Source: Methanobacteriota archaeon (lineage in GTDB: Archaea > Thermoplasmatota > Thermoplasmata > RBG-16-68-12). Taken from it: a DNA stretch of 42,973 nt. Position numbers and translations under genes: made by a program. Numbering within the stretch: position 1 is the first letter of the stretch; every line of letters begins with the position of its first letter. This document shows positions 28,513 through 38,734 of the stretch, piece by piece. The stretch covers positions 1-42,973 of the forward strand of contig VBMI01000092.1 in the NCBI GenBank assembly GCA_005878955.1, read 5' to 3'. Under the pieces are notes generated by a model. The model saw nothing but the letters and a program-made list of their open reading frames with translations. It searched no databases and was not told where the DNA came from.

Positions 28513-28534
28513 CATACCTCTAAGTAGAGGTATG
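28513..28534. repeat. Palindromic element 2 (TACCTCT/AGAGGTA family)
   Basis: Perfect arms CATACCTCTA and TAGAGGTATG around AG. It lies 5 bases from the start of the small minus-strand gene, in the divergent gap that also feeds cysS. Confidence 0.75.
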
Positions 28535-28627
28535 CCGCGGAGGGTCATGAGCCTTCGCCGGGGGTCCCCGAAACTACTCCGTGGTCGGCAGGACCCGACG
28601 CTCACGGGACCGGGGCGGCACCCCCTC

Positions 28628-28639
28628 AACCTTAATACC
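28628..28639 (+). promoter_or_regulatory. TATA-like promoter of cysS
   Basis: AACCTTAATACC, 25-36 bases before ATG 28664; leaderless mRNA likely. Confidence 0.55.
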
Positions 28640-28663
28640 GGCCCCCCGAATCCGCACCGGCGC

Positions 28664-30076
28664 ATGCCCCTCCGGATCTACAACACCCTCACCCGCCGCA
28701 AGGAGGAGTTCGTCCCCCTCCATGGGAACCGGGTCTCGATGTTCGTCTGCGGCATCACCCCGCAGGACTCCGCCCACGTCGGCCACGCGAAGACGTACGT
28801 CGCGTTCGACGTCGTCGCGCGGTACCTCCGTCAGAAGGGGTACGCGGTGTTCTACCTCCAGAACGTCACGGACATGGAGGACCGGATCATCGAGAAGATC
28901 GAGAAGACCGGGAAGGACTGGAGGGACATCGTCGCCACGTACTGGCGGGAGTTCCAGGAGGGGATGCGGGCCCTCCGGTGCGACTCCGTGAACCTGTACG
29001 CGCGGGCGACGGACTACATCCCGGAGATCATCGCGCAGATCCAGGGGCTCCTCCAGAAGGGATTCGCATACGTCGCCCGGGACGGGAGCGTGTACTACGA
29101 CACGACGAAGTACACGGACTGGGGGAAGCTGAGCGGGCAGAAGGTCGAGGAGCTCCGCCCCGGGGCGCGCGTGACCCCCGACCCGAACAAGCGGAACCCC
29201 GCGGACTTCGCCCTGTGGAAGGCGCAGAAGCCCGGCGAGCCGGCGTGGGACAGCCCGTGGGGGAAGGGCCGCCCCGGATGGCACATCGAGGACACCGCGA
29301 TCTCAATCCACCACCTCGGACCCCAGTACGACCTCCACGGGAGCGCGGTCGAGCACGTCTTCCCGCACCACGAGGCGGAGATCGCGCAGGCGGAGGCGTT
29401 CACGGGCGTGAAGCCGTTCGTGCGGACGTGGATGCACACCGGGATGCTGATGGTGGCCGGGGAGGAGATGCACAAGTCCCTGGGGAACTTCTGGGCCCTC
29501 AAGGACGCGCTGAAGGTCGTGTCCGGCGACGAGCTCCGCTTCTTCCTATTGAACGCGCAATACCGCTCCCCCATCAACTTCACCCAGGCGGGGCTCGAGG
29601 AGGCGAGCGCGGCGTACCGCCGCGTCCGCGACGGCGTCGTGAACGCGAGGGCCGCGGAGCGGGTCGCACCCGCCTCGGGGAGCGGGGACGCGGGGCTGAA
29701 GGCCGCAGTCGCGACCGCGCGCGCAGGGTTCACCGCCGCGATGGACGACGACTTCAACACCCGCGAGGCGATCGCGGCGATTCACGACCTCGTGAGTGCG
29801 TCGAACCGCGCGCTCGAAGCGGGCGCGGGCCGGGCGGCCCTCCACGAGACGGTGGAGGCGTTCCGGGAATTCGACGAGGTCCTCTCCTTGTTCTCGCCCC
29901 CGTCGGCGGACGCGGACCGGATCCTCACGGGCGTCCTCGACTTCCTCGTCCAGCTTCGCGAGGACGCGCGGAAGCGCAAGGACTTCGCGACCTCGGACAC
30001 GATCCGGACCCGTCTCGCGGACCTCGGGATCGTCCTCGAGGACACGAAGGACGGGGTCCGGTGGCGGCGGAAGTAG
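28664..30076 (+). CDS. cysS: Cysteinyl-tRNA synthetase
   Basis: 470 residues from ATG 28664. Charges tRNA-Cys. The class I HIGH motif is HVGH (38-41) in FVCGITPQDSAHVGHAKTY, and the KMSKS motif appears as MHKSLGN. The first zinc ligand (C29) and the HHEAE pair of ligands are present, but the segment normally read as GWHIEC has GWHIED here, so the second Cys ligand of the substrate-sensing zinc is an Asp. The C-terminal helical bundle and RKRKDFATSDTIRTRLADLGI anticodon-side domain are intact, and length is normal. The gene is in the same neighbourhood as tRNA-Cys, CBS and the gamma-lyase. Confidence 0.93.
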   Translation: MPLRIYNTLTRRKEEFVPLHGNRVSMFVCGITPQDSAHVGHAKTYVAFDVVARYLRQKGYAVFYLQNVTDMEDRIIEKIEKTGKDWRDIVATYWREFQEGMRALRCDSVNLYARATDYIPEIIAQIQGLLQKGFAYVARDGSVYYDTTKYTDWGKLSGQKVEELRPGARVTPDPNKRNPADFALWKAQKPGEPAWDSPWGKGRPGWHIEDTAISIHHLGPQYDLHGSAVEHVFPHHEAEIAQAEAFTGVKPFVRTWMHTGMLMVAGEEMHKSLGNFWALKDALKVVSGDELRFFLLNAQYRSPINFTQAGLEEASAAYRRVRDGVVNARAAERVAPASGSGDAGLKAAVATARAGFTAAMDDDFNTREAIAAIHDLVSASNRALEAGAGRAALHETVEAFREFDEVLSLFSPPSADADRILTGVLDFLVQLREDARKRKDFATSDTIRTRLADLGIVLEDTKDGVRWRRK

Positions 30077-30145
30077 GGCCGCTGCAGAGGGGCTTGCGGA
30101 GTCGCTTTCAGCGCTGAGAACGAAGGGGGCAGGGGCGGGCTCTGA

Positions 30146-30169
30146 GTATTTAAGGGGGGGTATTTAAGG
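30146..30169 (+). promoter_or_regulatory. Tandem duplicated TATA-like boxes upstream of gyrB
   Basis: GTATTTAAGG at 30146-30155 and again at 30160-30169, 14 bases apart. They lie about 150-175 bases before the gyrB ATG, so the leader would be long unless the later box is used. Confidence 0.5.
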
Positions 30170-30217
30170 CGGGCCCGCGGTCGGATGGGTCATTTTCTCC
30201 ATACAGACTGGGGTACC

Positions 30218-30228
30218 AACCTTTATGT
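30218..30228 (+). promoter_or_regulatory. Second TATA-like box upstream of gyrB
   Basis: AACCTTTATGT, about 93-103 bases before gyrB ATG. Together with the upstream pair it suggests more than one start site. Confidence 0.4.
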
Positions 30229-30320
30229 CCACGCGAGGGTTACAGAAAGACACCTCGGGATGGGCTGCGGAAGGGGCGGAAATCGGGGTCCGATTTGTTT
30301 CGGAAAACGGTGTAGGATAG

Positions 30321-32231
<1,911 letters not shown>

Positions 32232-32238
32232 GTGGATC

Positions 32239-34746
32239 ATGCCGGAGGGAGCGCAGCAAGAACCGGGCGCGCGCATTCGCCTGCAGCCGATCGAGCAGGA
32301 GATGCAGCGCTCGTACATCGACTACGCGATGTCCGTGATCGTCGGGCGCGCGCTCCCCGATGTGCGCGATGGGCTGAAGCCCGTCCAGCGGAGAATCCTC
32401 TACACGATGAGGGAAGAGGGGATGACCTCCGGCGCCCAGTTCAAGAAATCGGCACGGGTGGTGGGCGGCTGTCTCGCAAGATACCATCCTCACGGCGACA
32501 TGGCGATCTACGACGCGCTCGCGAGGATGGTCCAGGACTTCTCCCTCCGCTATCCCCTCGTGCAGGGTCAGGGGAACTGGGGAAGCACGGAAGACGAGCC
32601 CGCTGCGATGCGGTACACCGAATGCCGATTGTCGAAGATCGCGGAAGAGCTCTTACAAGATATCGAGAAGGACACCGTCGATTGGGCGGACAACTTCGAT
32701 GGGACGCAGAAAGAGCCCTTGGTTTTTCCGGCGAAGTTCCCCAACCTGCTCGTGAACGGATCGAGCGGCATCGCGGTCGGGATGGCGACGAACATGCCGC
32801 CCCACAATCTCGCGGAGATTGTTGACGGGCTCCTGGTCCTGGTTGACAATCCGAACGCGACGTTGTCCGACCTCTACAACCCGGAGACGGGACCGATTCG
32901 TGGACCGGACTTCCCCACGGGTGGCGTGCTCCACGGCGTGGCGGGAGTCACGGAGGCGTACTCCACGGGACGCGGCCTCATCAGTGTGCGCGCGAAGGCC
33001 GGGTTCGAGGAGGGCAAGGGTGACAAGGTCCGCATCGTGATCACGGAGATCCCATACTTCGTGAATAAGAGCACGCTCGTCGAGTCGATTGCCCTCCTGG
33101 TGAAGCAGAAGCGAATCGACGGCGTCACGGACCTGCGAGACGAGTCTGACCAGGAGGGGATGCGGATCGTCCTCGAACTGAAGCGGGACGCGATCGAAGA
33201 CGTCGTCCTCAACCAGCTCTACCACCACACGCAGATGGACTCCACGTTCGGGATCATCAACCTCGCCCTCGTCGGCGGGGAGCCGAAGGTCCTCGGCCTG
33301 AAGGACCTCCTGCAATCCTACGTCGACTACCGGGTCGGGATCGTTCGAGCGCGGACGCAGTTCGACCTGAACAGGGCCCGCCAGCGGGAGCACATCGTCG
33401 AGGGCCTCCTCACCGCTATCGATCATCTCGACGACGTGATCCGGATCATCCGACGGTCGCGGGACGCGGAAGACGCGGCGGGCCAGCTCCGGACGCGGTA
33501 CCTCCTGAGCGAGGACCAGACGAAGGCGATCCTCGACATGTCTCTCCGCAAGCTCACGGGGCTCGAGACCCAGGCCCTGCGGACGGAGCAGGGGGAACTG
33601 AAGAAGACGATCAACGACCTGGAGGGAATCCTCGGATCAAAGGAGCGGGTCCTGAACATCATCAAGGGCGAGCTCCGGGAGCTGAAGGAGAAGTACGGCG
33701 ACGCCCGGCGCACGACGATCCTCGCCGTGGCGGAGGAACTCGAGGTCGAGGACCTGATCGCGGAGGAGGACAACGTCGTCACGATCACGAACACGGGCTA
33801 CATCAAGCGGCTCGCGGTCACCTCCTACCGGAGCCAGCGCCGGGGCGGCAAGGGCGTCACGGGCATGGAGACGAAGGAGGAGGACTTCGTCGTGAACCTG
33901 TTCGTCGCGTCCACGCACGATTACATCCTGTTCTTCACCTCCCTCGGGAAGGTGTTCAAGCTCAAGGCGTACAAGGTGCCGCTCGCGGGCCGGTACGCGA
34001 AGGGGAAGCCGATCGTCAACCTGCTCCCGCGGCTGGAGACCGGGGAGAAGGTGGAGGCGATGATCCCGACCCGGGAGTTCCCCGAGGACCGATACCTCGT
34101 CTACGCGACGAAGAAGGGGCGGATCAAGCGGACGAGCCTCGCGGAGTTCCAGAACATCCGCGTCTCGGGCATCCGGGCGATCAAACTTAACGAGGGGGAC
34201 GCGCTCATGGACGCGCAGATCGCACAGGGGGACGAGGAGGTCGTCCTCGCCTCCGCGGGCGGGTTCGCGAACCGCTTCCCGATCACGCAGGTGCGGCCGA
34301 TGGGGCGGACCGCGGCGGGAGTCGCCGGGATGCGGGTCCGGGGCGGGGACGAGGTCGTGTCGATGTCCCTGTCGAAGAACCCGGACGCGGAGCTGCTCAC
34401 CGTGCTCAGCAGCGGGTACGGAAAGCGGTCCACGCTCGTGTCGTACCGGAAGACCCGCCGCGGCTCCAAGGGCGTGCGGACGACGAGCGCGAAGTACGCG
34501 AAGGGGAAGGTCGTCACGGTCCAGATTGTGGAGCCGGACGAGCACCTGCTCGTGACGACGAAAGCGGGGGTCGTGATCCGGTGCCCCGTGAGTGACATCC
34601 GGGTGAAGGGGCGCGCCACGCGGGGCGTGCGACTCCAGCGCCTCGACGCGGGTGACGAGATCGTTGCGGTCGCTCGGCTCGTGGAAGAGGAAGAGCAGGA
34701 CGAGGCAGTGGGGCCACCCCCGCCCGCTCCGTCCCCTCCCGCCTAG
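32239..34746 (+). CDS. gyrA: DNA gyrase subunit A
   Basis: 835 residues. Breakage-reunion subunit of gyrase. The catalytic tyrosine is in [12 protein letters not shown] (about residue 120), after the helix-turn-helix-like [13 protein letters not shown] region where bacterial quinolone resistance changes occur. The tower and coiled coil with [22 protein letters not shown] follow. The C-terminal beta-pinwheel has the GyrA-box [11 protein letters not shown] (about 530-540) and several later blade repeats ([23 protein letters not shown]), which wraps DNA and marks true gyrase rather than topoisomerase IV. An acidic then Pro-rich tail ends the protein. It pairs with gyrB upstream; the first third has lower G+C than the rest. 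Confidence 0.97.
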   Translation: MPEGAQQEPGARIRLQPIEQEMQRSYIDYAMSVIVGRALPDVRDGLKPVQRRILYTMREEGMTSGAQFKKSARVVGGCLARYHPHGDMAIYDALARMVQDFSLRYPLVQGQGNWGSTEDEPAAMRYTECRLSKIAEELLQDIEKDTVDWADNFDGTQKEPLVFPAKFPNLLVNGSSGIAVGMATNMPPHNLAEIVDGLLVLVDNPNATLSDLYNPETGPIRGPDFPTGGVLHGVAGVTEAYSTGRGLISVRAKAGFEEGKGDKVRIVITEIPYFVNKSTLVESIALLVKQKRIDGVTDLRDESDQEGMRIVLELKRDAIEDVVLNQLYHHTQMDSTFGIINLALVGGEPKVLGLKDLLQSYVDYRVGIVRARTQFDLNRARQREHIVEGLLTAIDHLDDVIRIIRRSRDAEDAAGQLRTRYLLSEDQTKAILDMSLRKLTGLETQALRTEQGELKKTINDLEGILGSKERVLNIIKGELRELKEKYGDARRTTILAVAEELEVEDLIAEEDNVVTITNTGYIKRLAVTSYRSQRRGGKGVTGMETKEEDFVVNLFVASTHDYILFFTSLGKVFKLKAYKVPLAGRYAKGKPIVNLLPRLETGEKVEAMIPTREFPEDRYLVYATKKGRIKRTSLAEFQNIRVSGIRAIKLNEGDALMDAQIAQGDEEVVLASAGGFANRFPITQVRPMGRTAAGVAGMRVRGGDEVVSMSLSKNPDAELLTVLSSGYGKRSTLVSYRKTRRGSKGVRTTSAKYAKGKVVTVQIVEPDEHLLVTTKAGVVIRCPVSDIRVKGRATRGVRLQRLDAGDEIVAVARLVEEEEQDEAVGPPPPAPSPPA

Positions 34747-34784
34747 GAGTCGGTCCCCGGAACTCGACCGGTCGCCGCCAGAGC

Positions 34785-34804
34785 GTACCTCTACTCAGAG
34801 GTAC
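34785..34804. repeat. Palindromic element 3 (TACCTCT/AGAGGTA family)
   Basis: Arms GTACCTCT and AGAGGTAC around ACTC. It lies in the gap between gyrA and the M20 peptidase gene, which end facing each other, so a bidirectional transcript-end hairpin is an alternative to a protein-binding site. Confidence 0.7.
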
Positions 34805-34839
34805 GACCGCCCAACGCGGGCCATCCTGCTCTCGCGCCC

Positions 34840-36201
34840 TCACAGGGCCATGATCATGCCCGCGATCGCCTTCATCGACCGCCGCGCGTCCTCGAGCCGG
34901 ATGTTCTCGTTCGGCGCGTGCGCCCGGCTCCCGTCGTACCCGACGCCGGGCGGGTGCGGCGACGGAGTGCCGACGCGGGTGAAGAACCATGTCGTCGACG
35001 ACCCCGCGGACCACGGATACACCAGGGGCTCCCCACCGTAGACCTCGCGGACCGCGGCCAGGATCGCCTGCGGGAGTCGCTCCCGGATCGATGACGACGC
35101 GGGCTCGAACGTGGAGTGCTTCTCGACCGCCACGTCCCCGAACCCCTTGTTCCGAAGATGCGCGACGAGCTTGTCGAAGACCGCGTCCGGCCGCTGCCCC
35201 GGGAGGAGCCGGAAGTCGAGCTTCGCGTGGGCCACCGCGGGGTTCACGGTCTTGTGGCCCGCCCCTGTGTACCCGCTCCACATGCCGTCGATCGTGCACG
35301 TCGTCCCGTACATGTACCGCTTCAGGCGCATGTACCGGGTCTTCCCGCCGAACACCTCGGTCACCCCGTAGATCTCCTTGTACGCGAGCGGGTCCGCGCT
35401 GTTCTTCCGGAGGTACCGCAGCATCTCCGGGTCCGGGGACGGGACGCCGTCCTCGAAGCCCTCGATCAGGACCTTCCCGTTCTCCGAGCGAAGGGTCCGG
35501 AGGGCCCCGATCAGCCGCCACGCCGCGTTCGGCAGGACCGTCGCGAGGGAGGAGTGCTGGTCCACCTTCGCCGTCCGCACCCCGAGCTCCACGCTGAGGA
35601 TCCCCTTCGACCCGAGGGAGAGCACGGGCTTCCCGCCCGCCGCGTGGTTCGCGGCCTCGATCGTCGCGCCGAGGCCCCTGAAGAGCTCCGGGTGCGCGTC
35701 CGCGAACGGGGGGAGGTGCGGGCTCCCGCTCTCCTCCTCGCCATCGAGGAGATACCGCACGTTCACCGGGAGGCGGCCCACGACGTCCCGGACCGCCTGG
35801 ATCGCGATCGCCTGGGCGACGCAGTTCCCCTTCGTGTCCGAGGTCCCGCGGCCGAAGAGCTTCCCGTCCCTGACCACGGGGTCGAACGGGTCGGACTCCC
35901 ACTCGTCGAGCGGGTCGACGGGCTGGACGTCGTAGTGGTTGTACAGGATCACCCATGGGAGGGACGGGTCCTCCTCGATCTCCCCGACGACGACCGGCGG
36001 GCCGCCCTCCTCGGGCATCACCCGCACGCGGGCGGCGTGGGCCTCGAGGACCTTCCGGGTCGCCTCGGCGCCTTCCGCGAACTTCGTTCCCTGGGCGGAG
36101 ATCGTGGCGACGCGGGTGTACTCCGAGAGCTCCCGCACGAAGTCGTCGAACCGCGAGTCGACGACGCTGTACACCTTCTGCCGGTCGGCGGTGTCAATCA
36201 T
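34840..36201 (-). CDS. M20-family dipeptidase (copy 1)
   Basis: 453 residues from ATG 36201. Zinc peptidase of the M20 (DUG1/CNDP-like) group that hydrolyses di- and short peptides in the cytoplasm. Metal-site phrases are ILYNHYDVQPVDP (His and Asp), GRGTSDTKGN (bridging Asp), DGEEESGSPH (the catalytic Glu pair) and RAHAPNENI near the C-terminus (His). The usual lid domain sits in the middle (SVELGVRTAKVDQHS). The start is chosen to match the paralogue at 36905-38263, although earlier in-frame ATGs exist (36231, 36291). It faces gyrA and is divergent from the YaaA-like gene. Paralogous to the second M20 gene. Confidence 0.88.
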   Translation of the reverse strand: MIDTADRQKVYSVVDSRFDDFVRELSEYTRVATISAQGTKFAEGAEATRKVLEAHAARVRVMPEEGGPPVVVGEIEEDPSLPWVILYNHYDVQPVDPLDEWESDPFDPVVRDGKLFGRGTSDTKGNCVAQAIAIQAVRDVVGRLPVNVRYLLDGEEESGSPHLPPFADAHPELFRGLGATIEAANHAAGGKPVLSLGSKGILSVELGVRTAKVDQHSSLATVLPNAAWRLIGALRTLRSENGKVLIEGFEDGVPSPDPEMLRYLRKNSADPLAYKEIYGVTEVFGGKTRYMRLKRYMYGTTCTIDGMWSGYTGAGHKTVNPAVAHAKLDFRLLPGQRPDAVFDKLVAHLRNKGFGDVAVEKHSTFEPASSSIRERLPQAILAAVREVYGGEPLVYPWSAGSSTTWFFTRVGTPSPHPPGVGYDGSRAHAPNENIRLEDARRSMKAIAGMIMAL

Positions 36202-36281
36202 GGCCCAGCGAACGCCCGCATTCGACATCAAGCTTCGGCCGCGCAAAGCCTCATCCCGCTGCGGGGGTTCCGGCGGAACCG

Positions 36282-36908
36282 ATGGGCGCAATCCGAGTCC
36301 TCGTGCTCATCCCGGACTCCACTCGGAAGCGGGCGGGCTCCACCGCGGGAGTCACCGGCCCCTCCGTGAGCGAGGCGCTGCCTCCCGGAGACCTCGCGCG
36401 GCTCGTCGAGCTCCGCACGAAGGTCGCGGCGGCCGCGGAGCTCGCGCCCGGACCGGACGTCGACCCTGCCGCACGGGGGAAGGTGGACCTGCTGTCCGCC
36501 TACCTCCGCTACGACGGGAACATGTACCGGCACATCCCCCCCGAGGCGTGGGAGTCGCGCACGGCGGGCGTCGAGGTCGCGATCGTGTCCGCGCTCTACG
36601 GCCTCGTGCTCTCCCGCGAGCCCATCCGAACGTACGGGTTCTCGATGGCGGAGAACCTCCCGGGCCTGGGCACCCTCCACGGATGGTGGCAGGAGGGCGG
36701 GCTTCCCGAGGTCCTCGCGGCGCTGGTCAAAGGCGCGCGGCCCGAGCGGATCGTGGACCTGCTTTCCCTGGAGTACCGGAAGGCCGTCGACGGGTACCGC
36801 GATGCGGTCAAGGCCCCCGTCGAGGCGATCGACTTCCCGGGCCTCGGGCGGGCCTCCCAGCCCCGCCGCGGCGAGGCGGTCGCGGAGGTCCTCCGGGGGA
36901 AGCGCTAG
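36282..36908 (+). CDS. YaaA-like protein (peroxide stress/UPF0246 type)
   Basis: 208 residues. Family-like segments are IPDSTRKRAG (N-terminal), the LSAYLRYDGNMYR phrase, VAIVSALYGLVLSREPI, and WWQEGGLP; these match my memory of the YaaA family, a DNA-binding protein that protects against peroxide damage in bacteria. There is no membrane segment. It sits alone on the plus strand between two M20 dipeptidase paralogues and shares the bases CTAG with the stop of the second one at the convergent end (36905-36908). The role in archaea is not known. YaaA assignment is by pattern only. Confidence 0.78.
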   Translation: MGAIRVLVLIPDSTRKRAGSTAGVTGPSVSEALPPGDLARLVELRTKVAAAAELAPGPDVDPAARGKVDLLSAYLRYDGNMYRHIPPEAWESRTAGVEVAIVSALYGLVLSREPIRTYGFSMAENLPGLGTLHGWWQEGGLPEVLAALVKGARPERIVDLLSLEYRKAVDGYRDAVKAPVEAIDFPGLGRASQPRRGEAVAEVLRGKR

Positions 36909-38263
36909 AACCGCTGCATCAGCGAGGCGAAGTACTTCGCCCCGTTCCGGAAGTCCGCGATCCGGATGTGCTCGTTCGGCGCGTGGTACCCGCTCGCCTC
37001 GTAGCTCACCCCGGGCCCGCTGATCGAAGGGACGCGGACGATCTCGTTGAAGAACCCCGTGGCGGAGGCCCCGAGGGACCAGGGCCACACGTCGGGTGGC
37101 CGGCCGTACACGTCCTTCGCGGACGCGATCGCCGCCTTCGAGATCCGGGTGTCGTAGCGGGTCGCGCTCGGCTCGATCGCGTCGAGGAACTTCACGTCGA
37201 TGTCGCCGAAGCCTTTCGTTTTGAGGTACTTCCGGAGCACCTTGAGTTGCGCCCGGGACCGCATCCCCGGGAGGATCCGGAAATCGACCTTCGCCCTCGC
37301 GACCGCCGGGTTCACCGTCTTCGTCCCCTCGCCTTGGTACCCGGAGGTGAGCCCGCAGATCGTGCACGTCGGCGAGAACATCGCGTGCTCGAGGAGGGCG
37401 GCGCCGTGCTTCGGGACGAGGGGCGCCCGGATCCCCCACGCCTTCAGGAGGTCCCGCTCCCGGAACTCCGCCCTCCGGAGGTACGACCGCATCTCCTTCG
37501 TGGGCTTCATCGCGGTCCTCGTCCAGCCCGGGATCAGGACCTTCCCCCGCTCGTCCCGCAGGGTGTCGAGCGCGTGGATGAGCCGCCAGGCCGCGTTCGG
37601 CATGATCGGCGCCCACATGCTGTGCTGGTCCACCGCCGCCGTGCGGGCGGTGAGCTGGACGTACAGCGTGCCCTTGCACCCGAACTCCACCTTCGGGACC
37701 CCGCGCATCGAGTGCTCCCCGCCCTCGATCGTCGCGCCGTCCGCCCGGAGCATCTCGCGATTCGCCTCGACGAACGACCGGAAGTGCGGGCTCCCGACCT
37801 CCTCCTCGCCCTCCACGACGAACTTCACGTTGCACGGGAGGCGGCCCCGCGTCTCAAGGAACGCCTGCACCGCGGCGACCTGGGCGACGACGTTCCCCTT
37901 CGTGTCCCCGCTCCCGCGGGCGAACAGCTTGCCGTCCTTGATCACGGGGGAGAACGGGTCCGTCTTCCACTCCTCGACCGGGTCCACGGGCTGGACGTCG
38001 TAGTGGTTGTAGAGGAGGATCGTCGGACGGTCCTCCCCGGCGCGGAGCTCGCCGAAGACGACGTTCGGCCCGCCGTCCGTGGGGAACTCTCGGGCCTCGA
38101 TGCCGATCCGGCCCAGGAGGCCGCGCAGGAAGGCGGCCGCCTCCGGCTGGGCCCGCTTCTCCGCGGAGACGCTCGGGATCCGGCAGAAATCCGCGAGCGT
38201 CGCGAGGCTCTCGTCCGCATGCCGGTCGATCCGGTCGAACACGTCGGTCAGGTCCACGGCCAC
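36905..38263 (-). CDS. M20-family dipeptidase (copy 2)
   Basis: 452 residues from ATG 38263. It has the same M20 zinc-peptidase frame as copy 1: LLYNHYDVQPVDPVEEW, ARGSGDTKGN, EGEEEVGSPHF and YHAPNEHI. It begins MAVDLTDVFDRIDRHADES, and a lid domain with LTARTAAVDQHS is present. It differs from copy 1 in many lid positions, so substrate preference may differ. The stop overlaps that of the YaaA-like gene. Together with copy 1, the Opp transporter and the dipeptide epimerase it supports peptide use by this organism. Confidence 0.9.
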   Translation of the reverse strand: MAVDLTDVFDRIDRHADESLATLADFCRIPSVSAEKRAQPEAAAFLRGLLGRIGIEAREFPTDGGPNVVFGELRAGEDRPTILLYNHYDVQPVDPVEEWKTDPFSPVIKDGKLFARGSGDTKGNVVAQVAAVQAFLETRGRLPCNVKFVVEGEEEVGSPHFRSFVEANREMLRADGATIEGGEHSMRGVPKVEFGCKGTLYVQLTARTAAVDQHSMWAPIMPNAAWRLIHALDTLRDERGKVLIPGWTRTAMKPTKEMRSYLRRAEFRERDLLKAWGIRAPLVPKHGAALLEHAMFSPTCTICGLTSGYQGEGTKTVNPAVARAKVDFRILPGMRSRAQLKVLRKYLKTKGFGDIDVKFLDAIEPSATRYDTRISKAAIASAKDVYGRPPDVWPWSLGASATGFFNEIVRVPSISGPGVSYEASGYHAPNEHIRIADFRNGAKYFASLMQRF

Positions 38264-38306
38264 ACCCGCCCGCGGGAGGCGGAGCCCCGAGAAAACGGTT
38301 GCGCCG

Positions 38307-38684
38307 TCACACGACGCGCCGGGCGCGCTCGAGGTCGTCCACGCCGATCGCGAGCTGGACCCGCCCGCCCCCCGTGGCCAGGGTGATCACGCTCGTCACG
38401 TTCACGCCCGCCTCCGCGAGGCGCTTCGCGAGGTCCCCGAGGGTCCCCGGCTTGTCGTCGAGGGTCACCGTGAGGACCGTCTTCTCGACGTACTCGTAGC
38501 CCGCGGACCGGAGGACGTCGCGGGTCCTCCGCCCCTCCGGGAGGAGCAGGGACACGTAGCCCTTCCCGCCGCCCGTGCACGCGGCGATCGCGTCGATGTT
38601 CACGCCCTTCTCCGAGAGGGTCCTCGCGAGCCGGCCGAGCTCCCCGGGCCGGTCCGGGACGACGACGTCGAACTCGATCGCCAT
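38307..38684 (-). CDS. Tandem ACT-domain protein
   Basis: 125 residues from ATG 38684. Two ACT domains in a row: about 1-60 (EFDVVVPDRPGELGRLARTL, VNIDAIAA) and about 65-125 (VLTVTLDDKPGTLGDLAKRL, VNVTSVITLATGGG). ACT domains bind amino acids and regulate metabolism; stand-alone tandem ACT proteins are common in archaea. No enzyme domain is attached. The ATG is preferred to longer upstream readings, which enter the neighbouring gene in a wrong frame. It lies between the second M20 dipeptidase and the dipeptide epimerase, all on the minus strand, so it may sense amino acids from peptide breakdown, which is inference. Confidence 0.85.
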   Translation of the reverse strand: MAIEFDVVVPDRPGELGRLARTLSEKGVNIDAIAACTGGGKGYVSLLLPEGRRTRDVLRSAGYEYVEKTVLTVTLDDKPGTLGDLAKRLAEAGVNVTSVITLATGGGRVQLAIGVDDLERARRVV

Positions 38685-38734
38685 TCGACTCCACCCCGCG
38701 GCCCGAATCCGCGCGGCCGGGATGAACCCTTCGC

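Noticed and set aside
28252-28665. Longer minus frame (about 137 codons) over the palindrome-flanked gene
   Set aside because: Composition is typical of a shifted frame; the TTG-started 82-residue frame looks like a real protein.
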